Shown here one piece after another: positions 25,161-34,036 of a DNA stretch of 64,000 nucleotides. The stretch is taken from NCBI RefSeq assembly GCF_002280785.1, contig NZ_NCEQ01000005.1, positions 62,001-126,000 of the forward strand, in the 5' to 3' direction. The notes below the pieces were generated by a model. The model ran no database searches and was not told where the DNA came from. It saw only the letters and a program-made list of their open reading frames with translations. Position 1 is the first letter of the stretch. Each line of letters opens with the position of its first letter. This DNA comes from Brevundimonas subvibrioides. GTDB lineage: Bacteria; Pseudomonadota; Alphaproteobacteria; Caulobacterales; Caulobacteraceae. Made by a program: the position numbers and the translations under genes.

Positions 25161-25874
25161 CTAGTGGCCCTCGCCCTGCGGGTAGAGGGCCAGGCGGGCG
25201 ATGTTGGCGCGGTCCGGCTGCTCCAGCATGAAGCGGATGGCGCGAGCCGCGTCCTGCGGATCGAGCGCGACGGGTGACTCGACCTTGGCCGCCGCCATCA
25301 TCTTGTCGAACATCTCGCTGGAGGTGGAGCCCGGCGCGATGGTGCCGACCTTGACGCCGGTACCCGCCAGTTCGATGCGTAGTGACTGGGTGAAGGCTTC
25401 CAGCGCGTGCTTGAGCCCGCCATAGACCCCGCCCGCGCGCGAGATCAGATAGGCGCTGATGCTCGACACATTGATGATCGCGCCCGACGACTGCCCGCGG
25501 AACTCGCGCGCGAAGACGTAGGAACTGCGTACGACCGCCTCGAAATTCACGCGGATCATGTAGCTGACGGCGTCCAGGTCGATGGTGTCCATCGTGCCCA
25601 CCGCCATGACCCCGGCGTTGTTGATGATAACGTCGGCACGGCCGAACCTGTCCTTGGCCAGAGCCAGAAGCAGTTCCGGCACGCCCGCCTCGGCGATGTC
25701 GGCGGCCAGCAGGGCGCTGGGGCCCGGCAGGGTCGCGGCCAGGGCCTCCAGCTTTTCCATCCGGCGGCTGGTCAGGACCAGATTGCAGCCGGCCTGGCTG
25801 AGTTCGAGCGCTGTGGCGGCGCCGATGCCTGCGGACGCCCCGGTCAGGACGACGGTCTTTCCGTTCAGCTCCAT
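25161..25874 (-). CDS. Short-chain dehydrogenase/reductase
   Basis: A 237-residue classical SDR: TGASAGIG at residues 11-18, NNAG, NVSS with the catalytic Ser, and YGGLK with Tyr/Lys. ATG at 25874 overlaps the end of the upstream SDR by ten bases; the longer upstream open frame is a shadow of that gene. It is the last gene of the seven-gene minus-strand operon that starts with the ferredoxin at 30830. Confidence 0.9.
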   Translation of the reverse strand: MELNGKTVVLTGASAGIGAATALELSQAGCNLVLTSRRMEKLEALAATLPGPSALLAADIAEAGVPELLLALAKDRFGRADVIINNAGVMAVGTMDTIDLDAVSYMIRVNFEAVVRSSYVFAREFRGQSSGAIINVSSISAYLISRAGGVYGGLKHALEAFTQSLRIELAGTGVKVGTIAPGSTSSEMFDKMMAAAKVESPVALDPQDAARAIRFMLEQPDRANIARLALYPQGEGH

Positions 25875-26692
25875 TGGCCGGGCGCCTTCTTCATGCCGTC
25901 GATGATGGGACGCATATCCGCCACGCTGGGCAGATGGGCGGTAAAGCCGCCGTCGACCGACAGGATCTGGCCGGTGACATAGGAACTGAGGTCCGACGCC
26001 AGGAAGACCACCATGTTGGCGATGTCGCGCGGGACGCCGAGGCGCGGCACCAGGCAATGACTGAGGAAGATGTCCTGGATGTGGGCCGGGAGACGTTGCT
26101 CCATGCCGGGCTGGATGATCAGACCGGCGGCGATGGCGTTCACCCGGATGCCCCTGGGGCTGTACCCCGTCGCCATGTGCCTGGTCAGCGAATTGACAGC
26201 CGCCTTGGAGGCCGCATAGGCGAAATTGCTGACATCGCCCGACAAGGACTGACCCGACGAGATGTTGATGATGGAGCCCCCGCCCCGCACCAGCATCGAC
26301 GGGATCACGTATTTGCAGAACAGCATCGGGCCGCGCGCATTGATCGACTGGACCTGATCCCACAGCTCGACGGGCATGTCGGGGATGTCGAGATCGCGCG
26401 ATGAGTACCCGGTCGCGCCCGCATTGTTGTCGAGAATGTCGACGCCACCGAAGGTCTCGACGGCGAATGCGACGACGGCGCGAATGTCGTCCTCTGCTGT
26501 GATGTCCCCGGCCTTGCAGGCGACGTCGTGGCCCTGCCCTTTCAAACCGTCGGTCACCGCCTGGAGCTCGGGCTCGCGCAGGTCGGTCAGCACGACGCGC
26601 GCCCCCTGCTCCGCAAGCGCCAGGGCCGTCTCGGCGCCGATCGATCCCGCCGCGCCGGTGACGAGCGCTACCTTTCCGTCCAACAATCCCAT
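25865..26692 (-). CDS. Short-chain dehydrogenase/reductase
   Basis: A 275-residue classical SDR with TGAAGSIG, DNNAG, INISSG and YAASK, and the final strand TGQILSVDGG. A GGGGGAG ribosome site lies about seven bases before the ATG. It overlaps the next gene downstream and follows the SDR at 26721 after 28 bp. Several consecutive dehydrogenases in one operon suggest successive oxidations or reductions of a multi-ring or multi-alcohol substrate. Confidence 0.9.
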   Translation of the reverse strand: MGLLDGKVALVTGAAGSIGAETALALAEQGARVVLTDLREPELQAVTDGLKGQGHDVACKAGDITAEDDIRAVVAFAVETFGGVDILDNNAGATGYSSRDLDIPDMPVELWDQVQSINARGPMLFCKYVIPSMLVRGGGSIINISSGQSLSGDVSNFAYAASKAAVNSLTRHMATGYSPRGIRVNAIAAGLIIQPGMEQRLPAHIQDIFLSHCLVPRLGVPRDIANMVVFLASDLSSYVTGQILSVDGGFTAHLPSVADMRPIIDGMKKAPGQWS

Positions 26693-26720
26693 GGTCGTCT
26701 CCCCCTCGCGTTCGTCGGCT

Positions 26721-27533
26721 TCAGCCGCCCTGTTGTTCCAACTCGGTCACGTTCGGCGGCCGCGACTGATAGCCCGGCATATGCAGGCCGCCATCGACGT
26801 TGATCATCTCGCCCGTGACGAAGCGCGACATCTCCGACGCGAGGAACACCGCGACGGGTGCGATGTCTTCCTCGGGATCACCGTTGCGAAGCAGTGGCTT
26901 TCTCGACGCCGCCATCTCGGCGAACCCGGGCATGGCCTCGGCCATGCGGTGAAACACCGTCCCCATGGCTGCCGGCGACAGCAGGTTGACCCGGATGTTG
27001 AACCGGCCCCACTCGTGCGCCGCGCTGCGGGTCAGGCCGCGCAAGGCCGACTTGGTGATGTTGTAGTCGGAGTTCAGCCAGGCGGCCGTCTCAACGTCGA
27101 TCGAATAGAAGTTGATGATCGACCCGCCGCCGCGCGCCACCATGTGCGGCCGCGCGGCCTGCATCGACCACCAGCCGGCCCACAGACCCGAATGCAGGGT
27201 GGCGTCCAGCATGTCGTCGGTCTTCTGCTCCAGCAGCACCTTGGGGCTGAGGGTGAAGGCGTTGTTGACCAGGATGTCGATGCCGCCGAACAGCTCGACC
27301 GTCTTTTCGACTGCGCCCTGGATCTGATCCTTGACCCGGACGTCGGCCTTGATGACCTCGGCACGGCCCCCCAGTTCCTCGGTCAACTCCTGTTTGATCG
27401 AGGCGCAATAGTCGTCATTGAACTCGGCGACGACGACGGTCGCCCCCTCGCGGATGAATTTGCGGGCGATGCCCCGTCCGATGCCGCCGCCGCCGCCGGT
27501 GACCAGGGCGACCTTGCCGTCCAGCAATCCCAT
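26721..27533 (-). CDS. Short-chain dehydrogenase/reductase
   Basis: A 270-residue SDR with TGGGGGIG, NNAF in place of NNAG, and YNITK carrying catalytic Tyr/Lys. It ends in TGEMINVDGG plus a 20-residue tail. ATG at 27533 shares a base with the stop of the extradiol dioxygenase (TGATG), so the two are translationally coupled. A dehydrogenase joined to a ring-cleaving dioxygenase could form the catechol from a cis-diol, but that is inference. Confidence 0.9.
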   Translation of the reverse strand: MGLLDGKVALVTGGGGGIGRGIARKFIREGATVVVAEFNDDYCASIKQELTEELGGRAEVIKADVRVKDQIQGAVEKTVELFGGIDILVNNAFTLSPKVLLEQKTDDMLDATLHSGLWAGWWSMQAARPHMVARGGGSIINFYSIDVETAAWLNSDYNITKSALRGLTRSAAHEWGRFNIRVNLLSPAAMGTVFHRMAEAMPGFAEMAASRKPLLRNGDPEEDIAPVAVFLASEMSRFVTGEMINVDGGLHMPGYQSRPPNVTELEQQGG

Positions 27534-28447
27534 CAAAGCACTTCCGCAGGCGTACGAACCGTCGTGCCCAGGATCGGGCCGACCAGTTCATGACCCCAGT
27601 AGCTCAGGCGTTCGGCGTTCAGCTCGAACGGATCGCCCGGCCAGGGGTGGGTCTCGGCGATCACCTCGACCGCGAAGCCCGACGGGGTGAAATGATAGAA
27701 TGAGAAATGTGGGTCCTGGGTGTGCTGGCCCAGGGTCATCTGGATCGGAATCTGGCGCTTGTTGACGATGTCCCAGGTCTCGCCGACGTCACGCAGGTCG
27801 CCGGTCAGCAGGCCGACGTGCTGGATGCCCATCCGGCCGGGCGCGAGGCCATAGCCGATGTCGTGGCTGGTCAGGTTGTTCAGTCCCGCACGATAGAAGC
27901 CGGTCTTGCCCTTGCCCGCGCCCGAACCGTACCACTGGAAGCCCATGACATTGATGAGGAAGTCGTCGAGTTCAGGCCCGTACTCAGGCGTGATGAGGAC
28001 GACATGGCCGAAACCCCGGCCGTAGGTATTGAACCCGCCGTGGCGACGGCCGGGCACGAAAGAATCAGGCTCGCCCTTCTGGCCGTAGAACAGTTCGTAC
28101 TGATAACCGACCGGATCCTTGAAGCGGACCACATCGCGGACGGCGCGACGGGCCTTGAGGTCGTCACTGCCCTGTTCGACGGCGATGCCGGCATCCTGCA
28201 GTTTCTTGACCGCCTTCTCGAAGGCGATCCGGTTGATGCACTCCCAGCCGACATAGGCCAGCTTGTCGATCGGGCCTGGCTGGAAGGCGAAGCGATAGCG
28301 CCGGTCGTCCATCTTGAGATAGAGGGCGTCGGGTTCGTCCTCGGGCGACGGCGCGAGGGCGAGGCCAAGCACCTCCGGGCCATAGCTGCGCCAGGCTTCG
28401 ATGTTGGGGCTTTCAAAGCCCAGATAGCCGATACCCCGGATATCCAT
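27533..28447 (-). CDS. Type I extradiol ring-cleavage dioxygenase (VOC superfamily)
   Basis: A 304-residue two-module vicinal-oxygen-chelate enzyme of the 2,3-dihydroxybiphenyl dioxygenase type, cleaving a catechol next to its hydroxyls with Fe(II) and O2. The iron ligands are visible as His148 (FGHVVLI), His210 (IQHVGLL) and Glu261 (FAVEVIAE), almost the same numbers as in BphC. A Tyr in SFYHF and neighbouring His fit the second-shell catalytic residues. GAGG lies eight bases before the ATG. It is in the operon with ferredoxin, carrier and four SDRs, opposite a Rieske oxygenase pair, so an aromatic or aromatised ring is expected in the pathway. Confidence 0.9.
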   Translation of the reverse strand: MDIRGIGYLGFESPNIEAWRSYGPEVLGLALAPSPEDEPDALYLKMDDRRYRFAFQPGPIDKLAYVGWECINRIAFEKAVKKLQDAGIAVEQGSDDLKARRAVRDVVRFKDPVGYQYELFYGQKGEPDSFVPGRRHGGFNTYGRGFGHVVLITPEYGPELDDFLINVMGFQWYGSGAGKGKTGFYRAGLNNLTSHDIGYGLAPGRMGIQHVGLLTGDLRDVGETWDIVNKRQIPIQMTLGQHTQDPHFSFYHFTPSGFAVEVIAETHPWPGDPFELNAERLSYWGHELVGPILGTTVRTPAEVL

Positions 28448-28474
28448 GGTCAGGTCCTCATGTCGTTGGTTTGG

Positions 28475-29233
28475 CTAGCAGGCGGTCGTGCCGCCATCGA
28501 TGATGAAGTCGGCGCCGGTGATGAAGGCGGCCTCGTCGGAGGCCAGGAAGGCGGCCATGCCGACCACATCCTCTGGCTCGCCTGGCCGGCCGATGGGAAT
28601 GCCGGCGATCAGCCCTGCCCGCACGGCCGGGTTCTCAACGAAGGCGCGGGTGCCGGGGGTGATGACGAAGCCGGGGCTGATGCTGTTGGCGCGGATGCCG
28701 AGCGGCGCGCCTTCCAGCGCCATCTGTCGGGTCATGGCGATCACCCCGCCCTTGGTGGCGTTATGGGCGATGGTGCCGTTCCCGCGCGACCCCTGCCAGC
28801 CGGCCGTCGAGGCGATATTGATAATCGCCCCGCCCTGTTTGGCCAGATGCGGCCAGGCGAATCTGGTGGTCAGGAAGACGAGATCGAGCTCATTCCTGAT
28901 CGTGAACCGCCAGTCCTCGACGGACAGATCCGAAATGGAGCCGAACCTGGCGGCCGAGGCATTGTTGTAGACGATATCAATCCGACCGTGATCCGAGACG
29001 GCCTTGTCGATCCAGCTCTTTGCGCCCTCGGGATCGCCGAGGTCGCAGACCATGGTGGTCATGACGCCGCCGGCCTCCGTGACAAGACGTACGGTCTCTG
29101 CATCGGCCTCGGCGTTGACGTCGCAGCCGAAGACGATGGCTCCGTCCTGCACGAAACGCAGCGCCGCCGCGCGCCCTTGTCCGCCCCCGGTTCCCGAGAT
29201 CAGGGCGACCCGGCCTTCCAGACGACGGGTCAT
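28475..29233 (-). CDS. SDR-fold protein with His in place of catalytic Tyr
   Basis: A 252-residue SDR-fold protein. The cofactor loop is SGTGGGQG, a variant of TGxxxGxG, and YNNAS replaces NNAG. The catalytic motif reads H-N-A-T-K: His157 stands where Tyr is expected, with Lys161 kept. The codon is read directly from the DNA and is not a frameshift effect. Activity as a standard dehydrogenase is uncertain. Its start overlaps the stop of the upstream carrier (ATGA), and the extradiol dioxygenase follows after 27 bp. Confidence 0.86.
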   Translation of the reverse strand: MTRRLEGRVALISGTGGGQGRAAALRFVQDGAIVFGCDVNAEADAETVRLVTEAGGVMTTMVCDLGDPEGAKSWIDKAVSDHGRIDIVYNNASAARFGSISDLSVEDWRFTIRNELDLVFLTTRFAWPHLAKQGGAIINIASTAGWQGSRGNGTIAHNATKGGVIAMTRQMALEGAPLGIRANSISPGFVITPGTRAFVENPAVRAGLIAGIPIGRPGEPEDVVGMAAFLASDEAAFITGADFIIDGGTTAC

Positions 29234-30615
29234 ACGGAGGCCTCCGTCCGGGCGTCGCGAGCGTCCAGGGCGGTACGGATCGCGGCATGCTTCTGACGGG
29301 TCAGCGGATAGGTGAAGGAAAGCCAGGCCCCGACGACGAACAGCAGGGCCGACGGGCCCGCGAACACCATCTCCAGCCCCGAGATGGCCTGAGGAGTGTT
29401 GGCCGCCATCAGAGCGGGCTTGTAGCCGACGAAGGCGAGCGCCGCGAACGACAGGCCGACCGCCAGCGCCCCGCCCAGCTTCCAGCTGCTGATGAGCAGG
29501 GCATAAAGAACGCCGGTCTGGTCCGAACCGGTGTCCAGCCGCAGCTCGTCACCCGCGTCAGCCATCATGGCGCGAGGCAGAAGGTTGAACGCGCCGAACG
29601 ACAGACCCCAGCCCATCATGCCCAATGAAACGGCCAGCAGGTTGCCGTCCGGCAGGAAGACGAAGACGACACTTACGATGGCGGCCAACAGGCCCGTGAT
29701 GCCCAGGACGAAATGCTTGTCCAGCCGCCTTGCCAGCCAGGCGACAGCGGGCACGGTAATCATGGCCGTGACCACCTGAGCGATCAGGACGACGCCGACC
29801 GCGCTACGGTCCAGGCCCTTGGCGGCGGTGACGAAGAAGACCAGCATGGCCGAGGCGGTGCCGAACCCCAGGCCGAACAGCAGGTCGATCGCAGCGATGC
29901 GGAACACGGCCTTGCGTCCCACGACCGCGAGATACTCCTTGACGCCGACGATGTGACGCTGGGCGGACACGGCCGCTTCCGGCACCTTCCAGGCGGCCAG
30001 TGCGACGGCAGGGGCCATCAGGACGATGATGATCCAGCCCATGATCTGGGTCGGGGCCATGCCCGTGTCGCCGAGCGACTTGAGCAGGATGGGAAAGCCC
30101 ATGACCGTCAGAATGCCGAGCAGGGACGCGAACTGCAGCCAGGCGTAGACGCGGGACCGCCCATCGTAACTGGCCGCCAGGCCTGACGCCAACGCCAGCT
30201 GCGCGAGGGACAGGACCGACCAGCCCAGAAAGGCCGCCGTCAGCGTCAGCAGCAGATAGATCGGGCCGACACCCGGCTTGGCCATGAACAGGAGATAGAC
30301 CGCCAGCATCAACGCCGGCGCCCCGAAGATCAGCCATGGCCGATAGCGGCCCCAGCGACTGCGGGTCCGGTCCATGGCCGCACCGATCAGAGGATCGACG
30401 ACGATGTCGAAGATTCGGACGCCAGTGAAGATCAGGCCGATGATGGCCAGCGGCAGGCCCAGGACGGTGGCGTAATGCTCGGGGATCATCACCACCAGCG
30501 GCAGCGACAGAGCCGTCAGCGGAATACCCATGAGCGAGAGCGACAACAGACCCGGAAGCCTGCGGTCGCTGCCTGTCTTGGTCGCCGGGTTCGCGGCGAC
30601 AGACGGCGCGGTCAT
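29230..30615 (-). CDS. MFS transporter, GPH (MFS_2)-type symporter
   Basis: A 461-residue carrier resembling the glycoside-pentoside-hexuronide:cation symporter family: 12 predicted helices, with DIVVDPLIGAAMDRTRSRWGR-type loop residues after helix 2 and a matching RAMMADAGDE loop in the second half. In sphingomonads such carriers accompany oxidative catabolic clusters and are not limited to sugars. Its ATG overlaps the ferredoxin stop (ATGA). It should move a substrate or intermediate across the inner membrane. Confidence 0.87.
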   Translation of the reverse strand: MTAPSVAANPATKTGSDRRLPGLLSLSLMGIPLTALSLPLVVMIPEHYATVLGLPLAIIGLIFTGVRIFDIVVDPLIGAAMDRTRSRWGRYRPWLIFGAPALMLAVYLLFMAKPGVGPIYLLLTLTAAFLGWSVLSLAQLALASGLAASYDGRSRVYAWLQFASLLGILTVMGFPILLKSLGDTGMAPTQIMGWIIIVLMAPAVALAAWKVPEAAVSAQRHIVGVKEYLAVVGRKAVFRIAAIDLLFGLGFGTASAMLVFFVTAAKGLDRSAVGVVLIAQVVTAMITVPAVAWLARRLDKHFVLGITGLLAAIVSVVFVFLPDGNLLAVSLGMMGWGLSFGAFNLLPRAMMADAGDELRLDTGSDQTGVLYALLISSWKLGGALAVGLSFAALAFVGYKPALMAANTPQAISGLEMVFAGPSALLFVVGAWLSFTYPLTRQKHAAIRTALDARDARTEASV

Positions 30616-30830
30616 CCCTCGACCATTTCCACGACCAGGGCCGATTGCGGACAGGATTCGGCGCCTTCAATGGCCCGCTCCAGCAGCTCTGGCGGCACGA
30701 TGTCCATCGTCAGAACCACCAGCCCGCCTTCAAGCTGATAGATTTCCGGGCATATCTCGACGCAGGTCCCGTAGCCGCAGCACGCGCTGCGATCCGCGAC
30801 AACGCGATGGGCGATCGCTTCTGAACTCAT
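30612..30830 (-). CDS. Small ferredoxin (P450/oxygenase type, [3Fe-4S] or [4Fe-4S])
   Basis: A 72-residue ferredoxin. Cysteines occur as A-C-C-G-Y-G-T-C-V-E-I-C-P and a later S-C-P, giving C-x5-C-x3-C-P plus a distal Cys, so a four-iron cluster is possible where many P450 ferredoxins have three irons. ATG at 30830 is chosen because GGAGG lies six bases upstream; the ATG at 30836 is too close to it. It leads the seven-gene minus-strand operon and is divergent from the Rieske genes. It could feed electrons to the P450 at 35211 or to the Rieske oxygenase. No ferredoxin reductase is present in the window. Confidence 0.88.
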   Translation of the reverse strand: MSSEAIAHRVVADRSACCGYGTCVEICPEIYQLEGGLVVLTMDIVPPELLERAIEGAESCPQSALVVEMVEG

Positions 30831-30912
30831 AGTCATCCTCCGTGCCGGGCGTCCCTTGGGGACTTCTCCGGGGACCCTCGGTCCGTCGCTCCTCATTGAA
30901 TCGAATGAGTTG

Positions 30913-30929
30913 CATTTTCTATACAGAAA
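30913..30929 (-). promoter_or_regulatory. 17-bp recurrent element, copy G
   Basis: TTTCT-GTATAG-AAAATG on the minus strand, in the 149-bp divergent gap between the ferredoxin operon and the Rieske operon. It contains a tighter TTCT-N4-AGAA inverted repeat, and a second CAGA/TCTG repeat overlaps it (30924-30940). Confidence 0.45.
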
Positions 30930-30979
30930 TGCCACCTCTGTTCAAAATTATATGGCGCAAGTCGCCGCGGAGGACAACC

Positions 30980-32356
30980 ATGCTGGACCGGACACGGGCG
31001 ACGCTATCGGATGGGACCACAATCGATGATCTGATCAATGTGCAGACCCGAGAGGTACAGCTGCGCACCATCTCTGATCCCGAACTCTACGACATCGAGA
31101 TGCGCAAGGTGTTCGCCAAGACCTGGCTGCTGCTGGGCCACGAGAGCGAGATCCCGAACTCGGGTGACTTCATCACCCGGCTCATGGGATCGGACCCCGT
31201 CCTGATCACGCGCCAGAAGGACGAGACCATCAAGGTCATGCTGAACGTCTGCCCCCACCGGGGTATGCGCGTTTGCGTCAACGACGCCGGCAACGCCAAG
31301 GTCCACACCTGCATCTATCACGGCTGGGCGTTCAAGAACGACGGCGATTTCATCGGTGCACCTGTCGCCGCCGAACAGATGCACGGCTCAATCCTGCCCA
31401 AGGAAAAGCTCGGCCTGACCCAGGCGCGTGTCCACATCTATGGCGGCCTGATCTTCGCCACCTGGAATTTTGAGGGCCCCACGTTCGACGAATTCCTAGG
31501 CGAGATGAAGTGGTACTACGACATGCTATTCTGCCGGACGGACAGGGGCCTGGAGGTCCTGGGCCCGCCGCAGCGGTTCACCATCAAGGCCAACTGGAAG
31601 ACGGCCTGCGAGCAGTCCGCCTCCGACGGTTTCCACACGCTGACGCTCCACCGCTGGCTGGGCGAGTTCGCCAAGTTCGGCGACGGCGACCTGACCACCT
31701 CGATGTACGGCACCGAAGTGAGCTCTCTGCAAGGGCACTCCCTGCGCTGCATGCCCGTGGCGAACAAGTTCAAACAGGCTGCGGGCTTCCGGGACGGCAA
31801 TCTGACGCTGGCAGAGAAGCTGGCCATCGTTCCGCCGCCCGGCATCACCAAGGAGATGCTGCCCGAGCTGGTCCGTAATCTCTCGCCTGAGCAATTGGGC
31901 CTGCTGGTCGACAGCCCGCCCCAAGTCGGAGGAATGTTCCCCAACGTCCTGATCGCCTTCATCTATGTTCCACAGCCGGACGGCGAGATCATCGGCCTGA
32001 CGTCCCTGCACACCTATATTCCCAAGGGCCCGGACGAGCTGGAGTTCTGCAACTATATCCTGGCCGAAAAGGACGCGCCCGAGGAGCACAAGCAAAAGGC
32101 CCTGCAGTTCGCGGTGCGGATGCTGGGCACCTCCGGCATGGTCGAACAGGACGATTCGGACACCTGGCCCCACATCACCCAGACGGCCAAGGGCGCCGCC
32201 GCCCGCAACGTCACGATGAAGTATCAGGCCGTCTGCACCACCCCGCCCCGACCCGACTGGCCCGGCCCGGCCCTCGTCTATGAAGGCTTCACCAAGGACG
32301 ACACCCAGTGGAACTGGTGGCTGGCCTATCGCGACCTGATGAACGCCCCCGCTTGA
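30980..32356 (+). CDS. Rieske non-heme iron oxygenase, alpha subunit
   Basis: A 458-residue aromatic-ring-hydroxylating oxygenase large subunit. The Rieske [2Fe-2S] ligands are Cys91-x-His93 and Cys111-x2-His114 (CPHRG and CIYHG). The catalytic domain has Asp216, His219 and His224 in DGFHTLTLH, the electron-bridge Asp and two iron-binding His. ATG at 30980 is set by GGAGG six bases upstream; the longer open frame runs through the AT-rich promoter. The beta subunit follows after 31 bp. The pair should dihydroxylate or monooxygenate an aromatic or related ring. Reductase partner not seen here. Confidence 0.92.
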   Translation: MLDRTRATLSDGTTIDDLINVQTREVQLRTISDPELYDIEMRKVFAKTWLLLGHESEIPNSGDFITRLMGSDPVLITRQKDETIKVMLNVCPHRGMRVCVNDAGNAKVHTCIYHGWAFKNDGDFIGAPVAAEQMHGSILPKEKLGLTQARVHIYGGLIFATWNFEGPTFDEFLGEMKWYYDMLFCRTDRGLEVLGPPQRFTIKANWKTACEQSASDGFHTLTLHRWLGEFAKFGDGDLTTSMYGTEVSSLQGHSLRCMPVANKFKQAAGFRDGNLTLAEKLAIVPPPGITKEMLPELVRNLSPEQLGLLVDSPPQVGGMFPNVLIAFIYVPQPDGEIIGLTSLHTYIPKGPDELEFCNYILAEKDAPEEHKQKALQFAVRMLGTSGMVEQDDSDTWPHITQTAKGAAARNVTMKYQAVCTTPPRPDWPGPALVYEGFTKDDTQWNWWLAYRDLMNAPA

Positions 32357-32387
32357 TCATCGCCGACATCATCAGGATCACATCGCC

Positions 32388-32969
32388 ATGACCATGAACG
32401 CCGTCATCCCCACCGACGTCAGTGTCGCCGAGGAGGCTCCCTTCCGCCCGAACCGCGTGCCGGTCGGGTCGCCCGACTACAACCAGATCGCCGAATTTCT
32501 CTATGAGGAGGCCTGGCTGCTGGACGAAATCCGTCTGAAGGACTGGGTCGCGCGGCTCGACATCGACCTGCGCTACACCTGCCCGGTGCGCCAGACCCGT
32601 TCCCTGGCCCAGCATTCGCAGTCGATCGTCCGCACCGTGATGCATTTCGACGAGACCTATGCGTCGATCCGGGGTCGCGTCGGCCGTATCACCGACACCA
32701 AGAGCGCCTGGGCCGAAGATCCGCCCTCGCGCACACGCCGCCTGGTGACCAACATCCTGGTCGAATCGACCGAGGATCCGGACGAGTTCGAGGTGAAGAG
32801 CTATCTGCTGTGCAGCCGCAGCCGGTTCGAGGAGACGACTCTGCTGATGCTCAGCTGCGTCCGCCACGATCTGCTGCGTCGCTACGACAACAGCTTCAAG
32901 CTGGCGCGTCGCGAGATCATCGTCGACCAGACGGTGCTGGGCTTCCCGAACCTCGCCATCTTCCTCTGA
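32388..32969 (+). CDS. Rieske oxygenase, beta subunit
   Basis: A 193-residue small subunit of a ring-hydroxylating dioxygenase, with the NTF2-like fold seen in NdoC/BphA2-type subunits: EEAWLLDEIRLKDWVARL near the N-terminus, then T-R-R-LVTNI and a C-terminal LARREIIVDQTVLG-type strand pair typical of the family. It stabilises the alpha3-beta3 hexamer and is not catalytic. Starts at 32388 or the in-frame ATG at 32394. Co-transcribed with the alpha subunit. Confidence 0.9.
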   Translation: MTMNAVIPTDVSVAEEAPFRPNRVPVGSPDYNQIAEFLYEEAWLLDEIRLKDWVARLDIDLRYTCPVRQTRSLAQHSQSIVRTVMHFDETYASIRGRVGRITDTKSAWAEDPPSRTRRLVTNILVESTEDPDEFEVKSYLLCSRSRFEETTLLMLSCVRHDLLRRYDNSFKLARREIIVDQTVLGFPNLAIFL

Positions 32970-32994
32970 CGTGACGCGACTTCGTGTCGGTGTC

Positions 32995-33010
32995 GCCCGG
33001 TCCGCCGGGC
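32995..33010. other. Short hairpin after the Rieske genes
   Basis: GCCCGG-TCCG-CCGGGC is a perfect 6-bp hairpin, 25 bp after the beta-subunit stop, without a T-run. It may be an RNA-stabilising or weak termination structure before the MDR gene. Confidence 0.3.
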
Positions 33011-33056
33011 GTACGCCAGTGCTCGCCTCATATCCCAGACACCAGGAGCCAGATCC

Positions 33057-33983
33057 ATGCGCGCCGCAGTGATTTCCGGCAACGGAGCCGCCCCGGTCCT
33101 TCAGGACTTTCCCGAACCGACCGCCAAGGACGGTTCAGTCCTGATCGAGGTCGATACTGCGGGGCTCGGTGGCTGGGATGTGCTGGGGGCCTATCGCCTC
33201 GGCGTCCAGTATCCCTGCGTGATCCGGGGCGAAGGGGTGGGCCGCGCCGAAGACGGTCGCCGCGTCTATTTCGGAGAACGGTCGGTCGCTCCCTGGGGGG
33301 CGTGGGCAGAAAAGACCATCGTGCCCGAGGCCGAGGTCTGGGACGTGCCGGACGATATCGACGACCGCACGGCCATCACCATGGGCATCGCTGGCACAGG
33401 CATCCTGATCCCGCTGGAAGCGGCCAACCTCCAGCCCGGCGAGAGCGTTCTCATTCTTGGGGCCACCGGCGTGCTGGGCCAGATCGGCCTGCAACTGGCC
33501 CGAAGTCTCGGCGCGGGCCGGGTCGTGGCCGCAGCCCGCAGCCAGGCCGGACTGGATCGCCTGATGGAACGAGGCCTGGCTGACGCCGTCGTGGCCATGG
33601 GCGGCGACAACGACATCGAGGGGCTCAAGGCCGCCTCCGGCGGTGAAGGCTTCGACGTCGTGCTGGATCTGGTGTTCGGCCAACCCTTCCTGTCGGCGGT
33701 CAAGGCGACGAAATGGGGCGCGCGCCTGATCACCATCGGCACCGGCGCGGGTCGTACTGTGGAGCTGAATATCGGCGACCTGCTGTTCCGCACCCTGACC
33801 TGTATCGGCACCGGCCAGCGGCCGGCGGCCGACCGCGAAGCCATCTGGCGCCGGCTGCTGGCGATGCAGAAGGATCAGGCGATCGAGGTCGACTATGTCG
33901 ACTATGACTTCGCCGACTCCGCTGACGCCTGGGCGGCCCAGGTGTCCGGTCCTCACGCGAAGATCACGGCCAAGGTGCGCTGA
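33057..33983 (+). CDS. MDR-family zinc-independent alcohol dehydrogenase / quinone oxidoreductase
   Basis: A 308-residue medium-chain reductase/dehydrogenase. The GroES-like N-terminal half (IEVDTAGLGGWDVLGAY) lacks the Cys/His zinc ligands, and the Rossmann half has LGATGVLGQIGLQLARSLGA. This matches quinone-oxidoreductase or enoyl-reductase members using NADPH. AGGAG lies nine bases before the ATG. It follows the Rieske pair after 87 bp on the same strand and may reduce a double bond or quinone made in the pathway. Confidence 0.85.
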   Translation: MRAAVISGNGAAPVLQDFPEPTAKDGSVLIEVDTAGLGGWDVLGAYRLGVQYPCVIRGEGVGRAEDGRRVYFGERSVAPWGAWAEKTIVPEAEVWDVPDDIDDRTAITMGIAGTGILIPLEAANLQPGESVLILGATGVLGQIGLQLARSLGAGRVVAAARSQAGLDRLMERGLADAVVAMGGDNDIEGLKAASGGEGFDVVLDLVFGQPFLSAVKATKWGARLITIGTGAGRTVELNIGDLLFRTLTCIGTGQRPAADREAIWRRLLAMQKDQAIEVDYVDYDFADSADAWAAQVSGPHAKITAKVR

Positions 33984-33988
33984 TAATT

Positions 33989-34018
33989 GACGTGGAGCGT
34001 TCGTCCAGCCTCCACGTC
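33989..34018. terminator. Bidirectional hairpin terminator
   Basis: GACGTGGAG (33989-33997) pairs with CTCCACGTC (34010-34018). It sits between the convergent MDR and glutathione peroxidase genes; T-runs on both sides are poor. Confidence 0.6.
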
Positions 34019-34036
34019 TATCGCCCCTATCCGGCG

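Noticed and set aside
25875..26363. Upstream extension of the SDR at 25161
   Set aside because: It is an out-of-frame reading of the SDR at 25865-26692.
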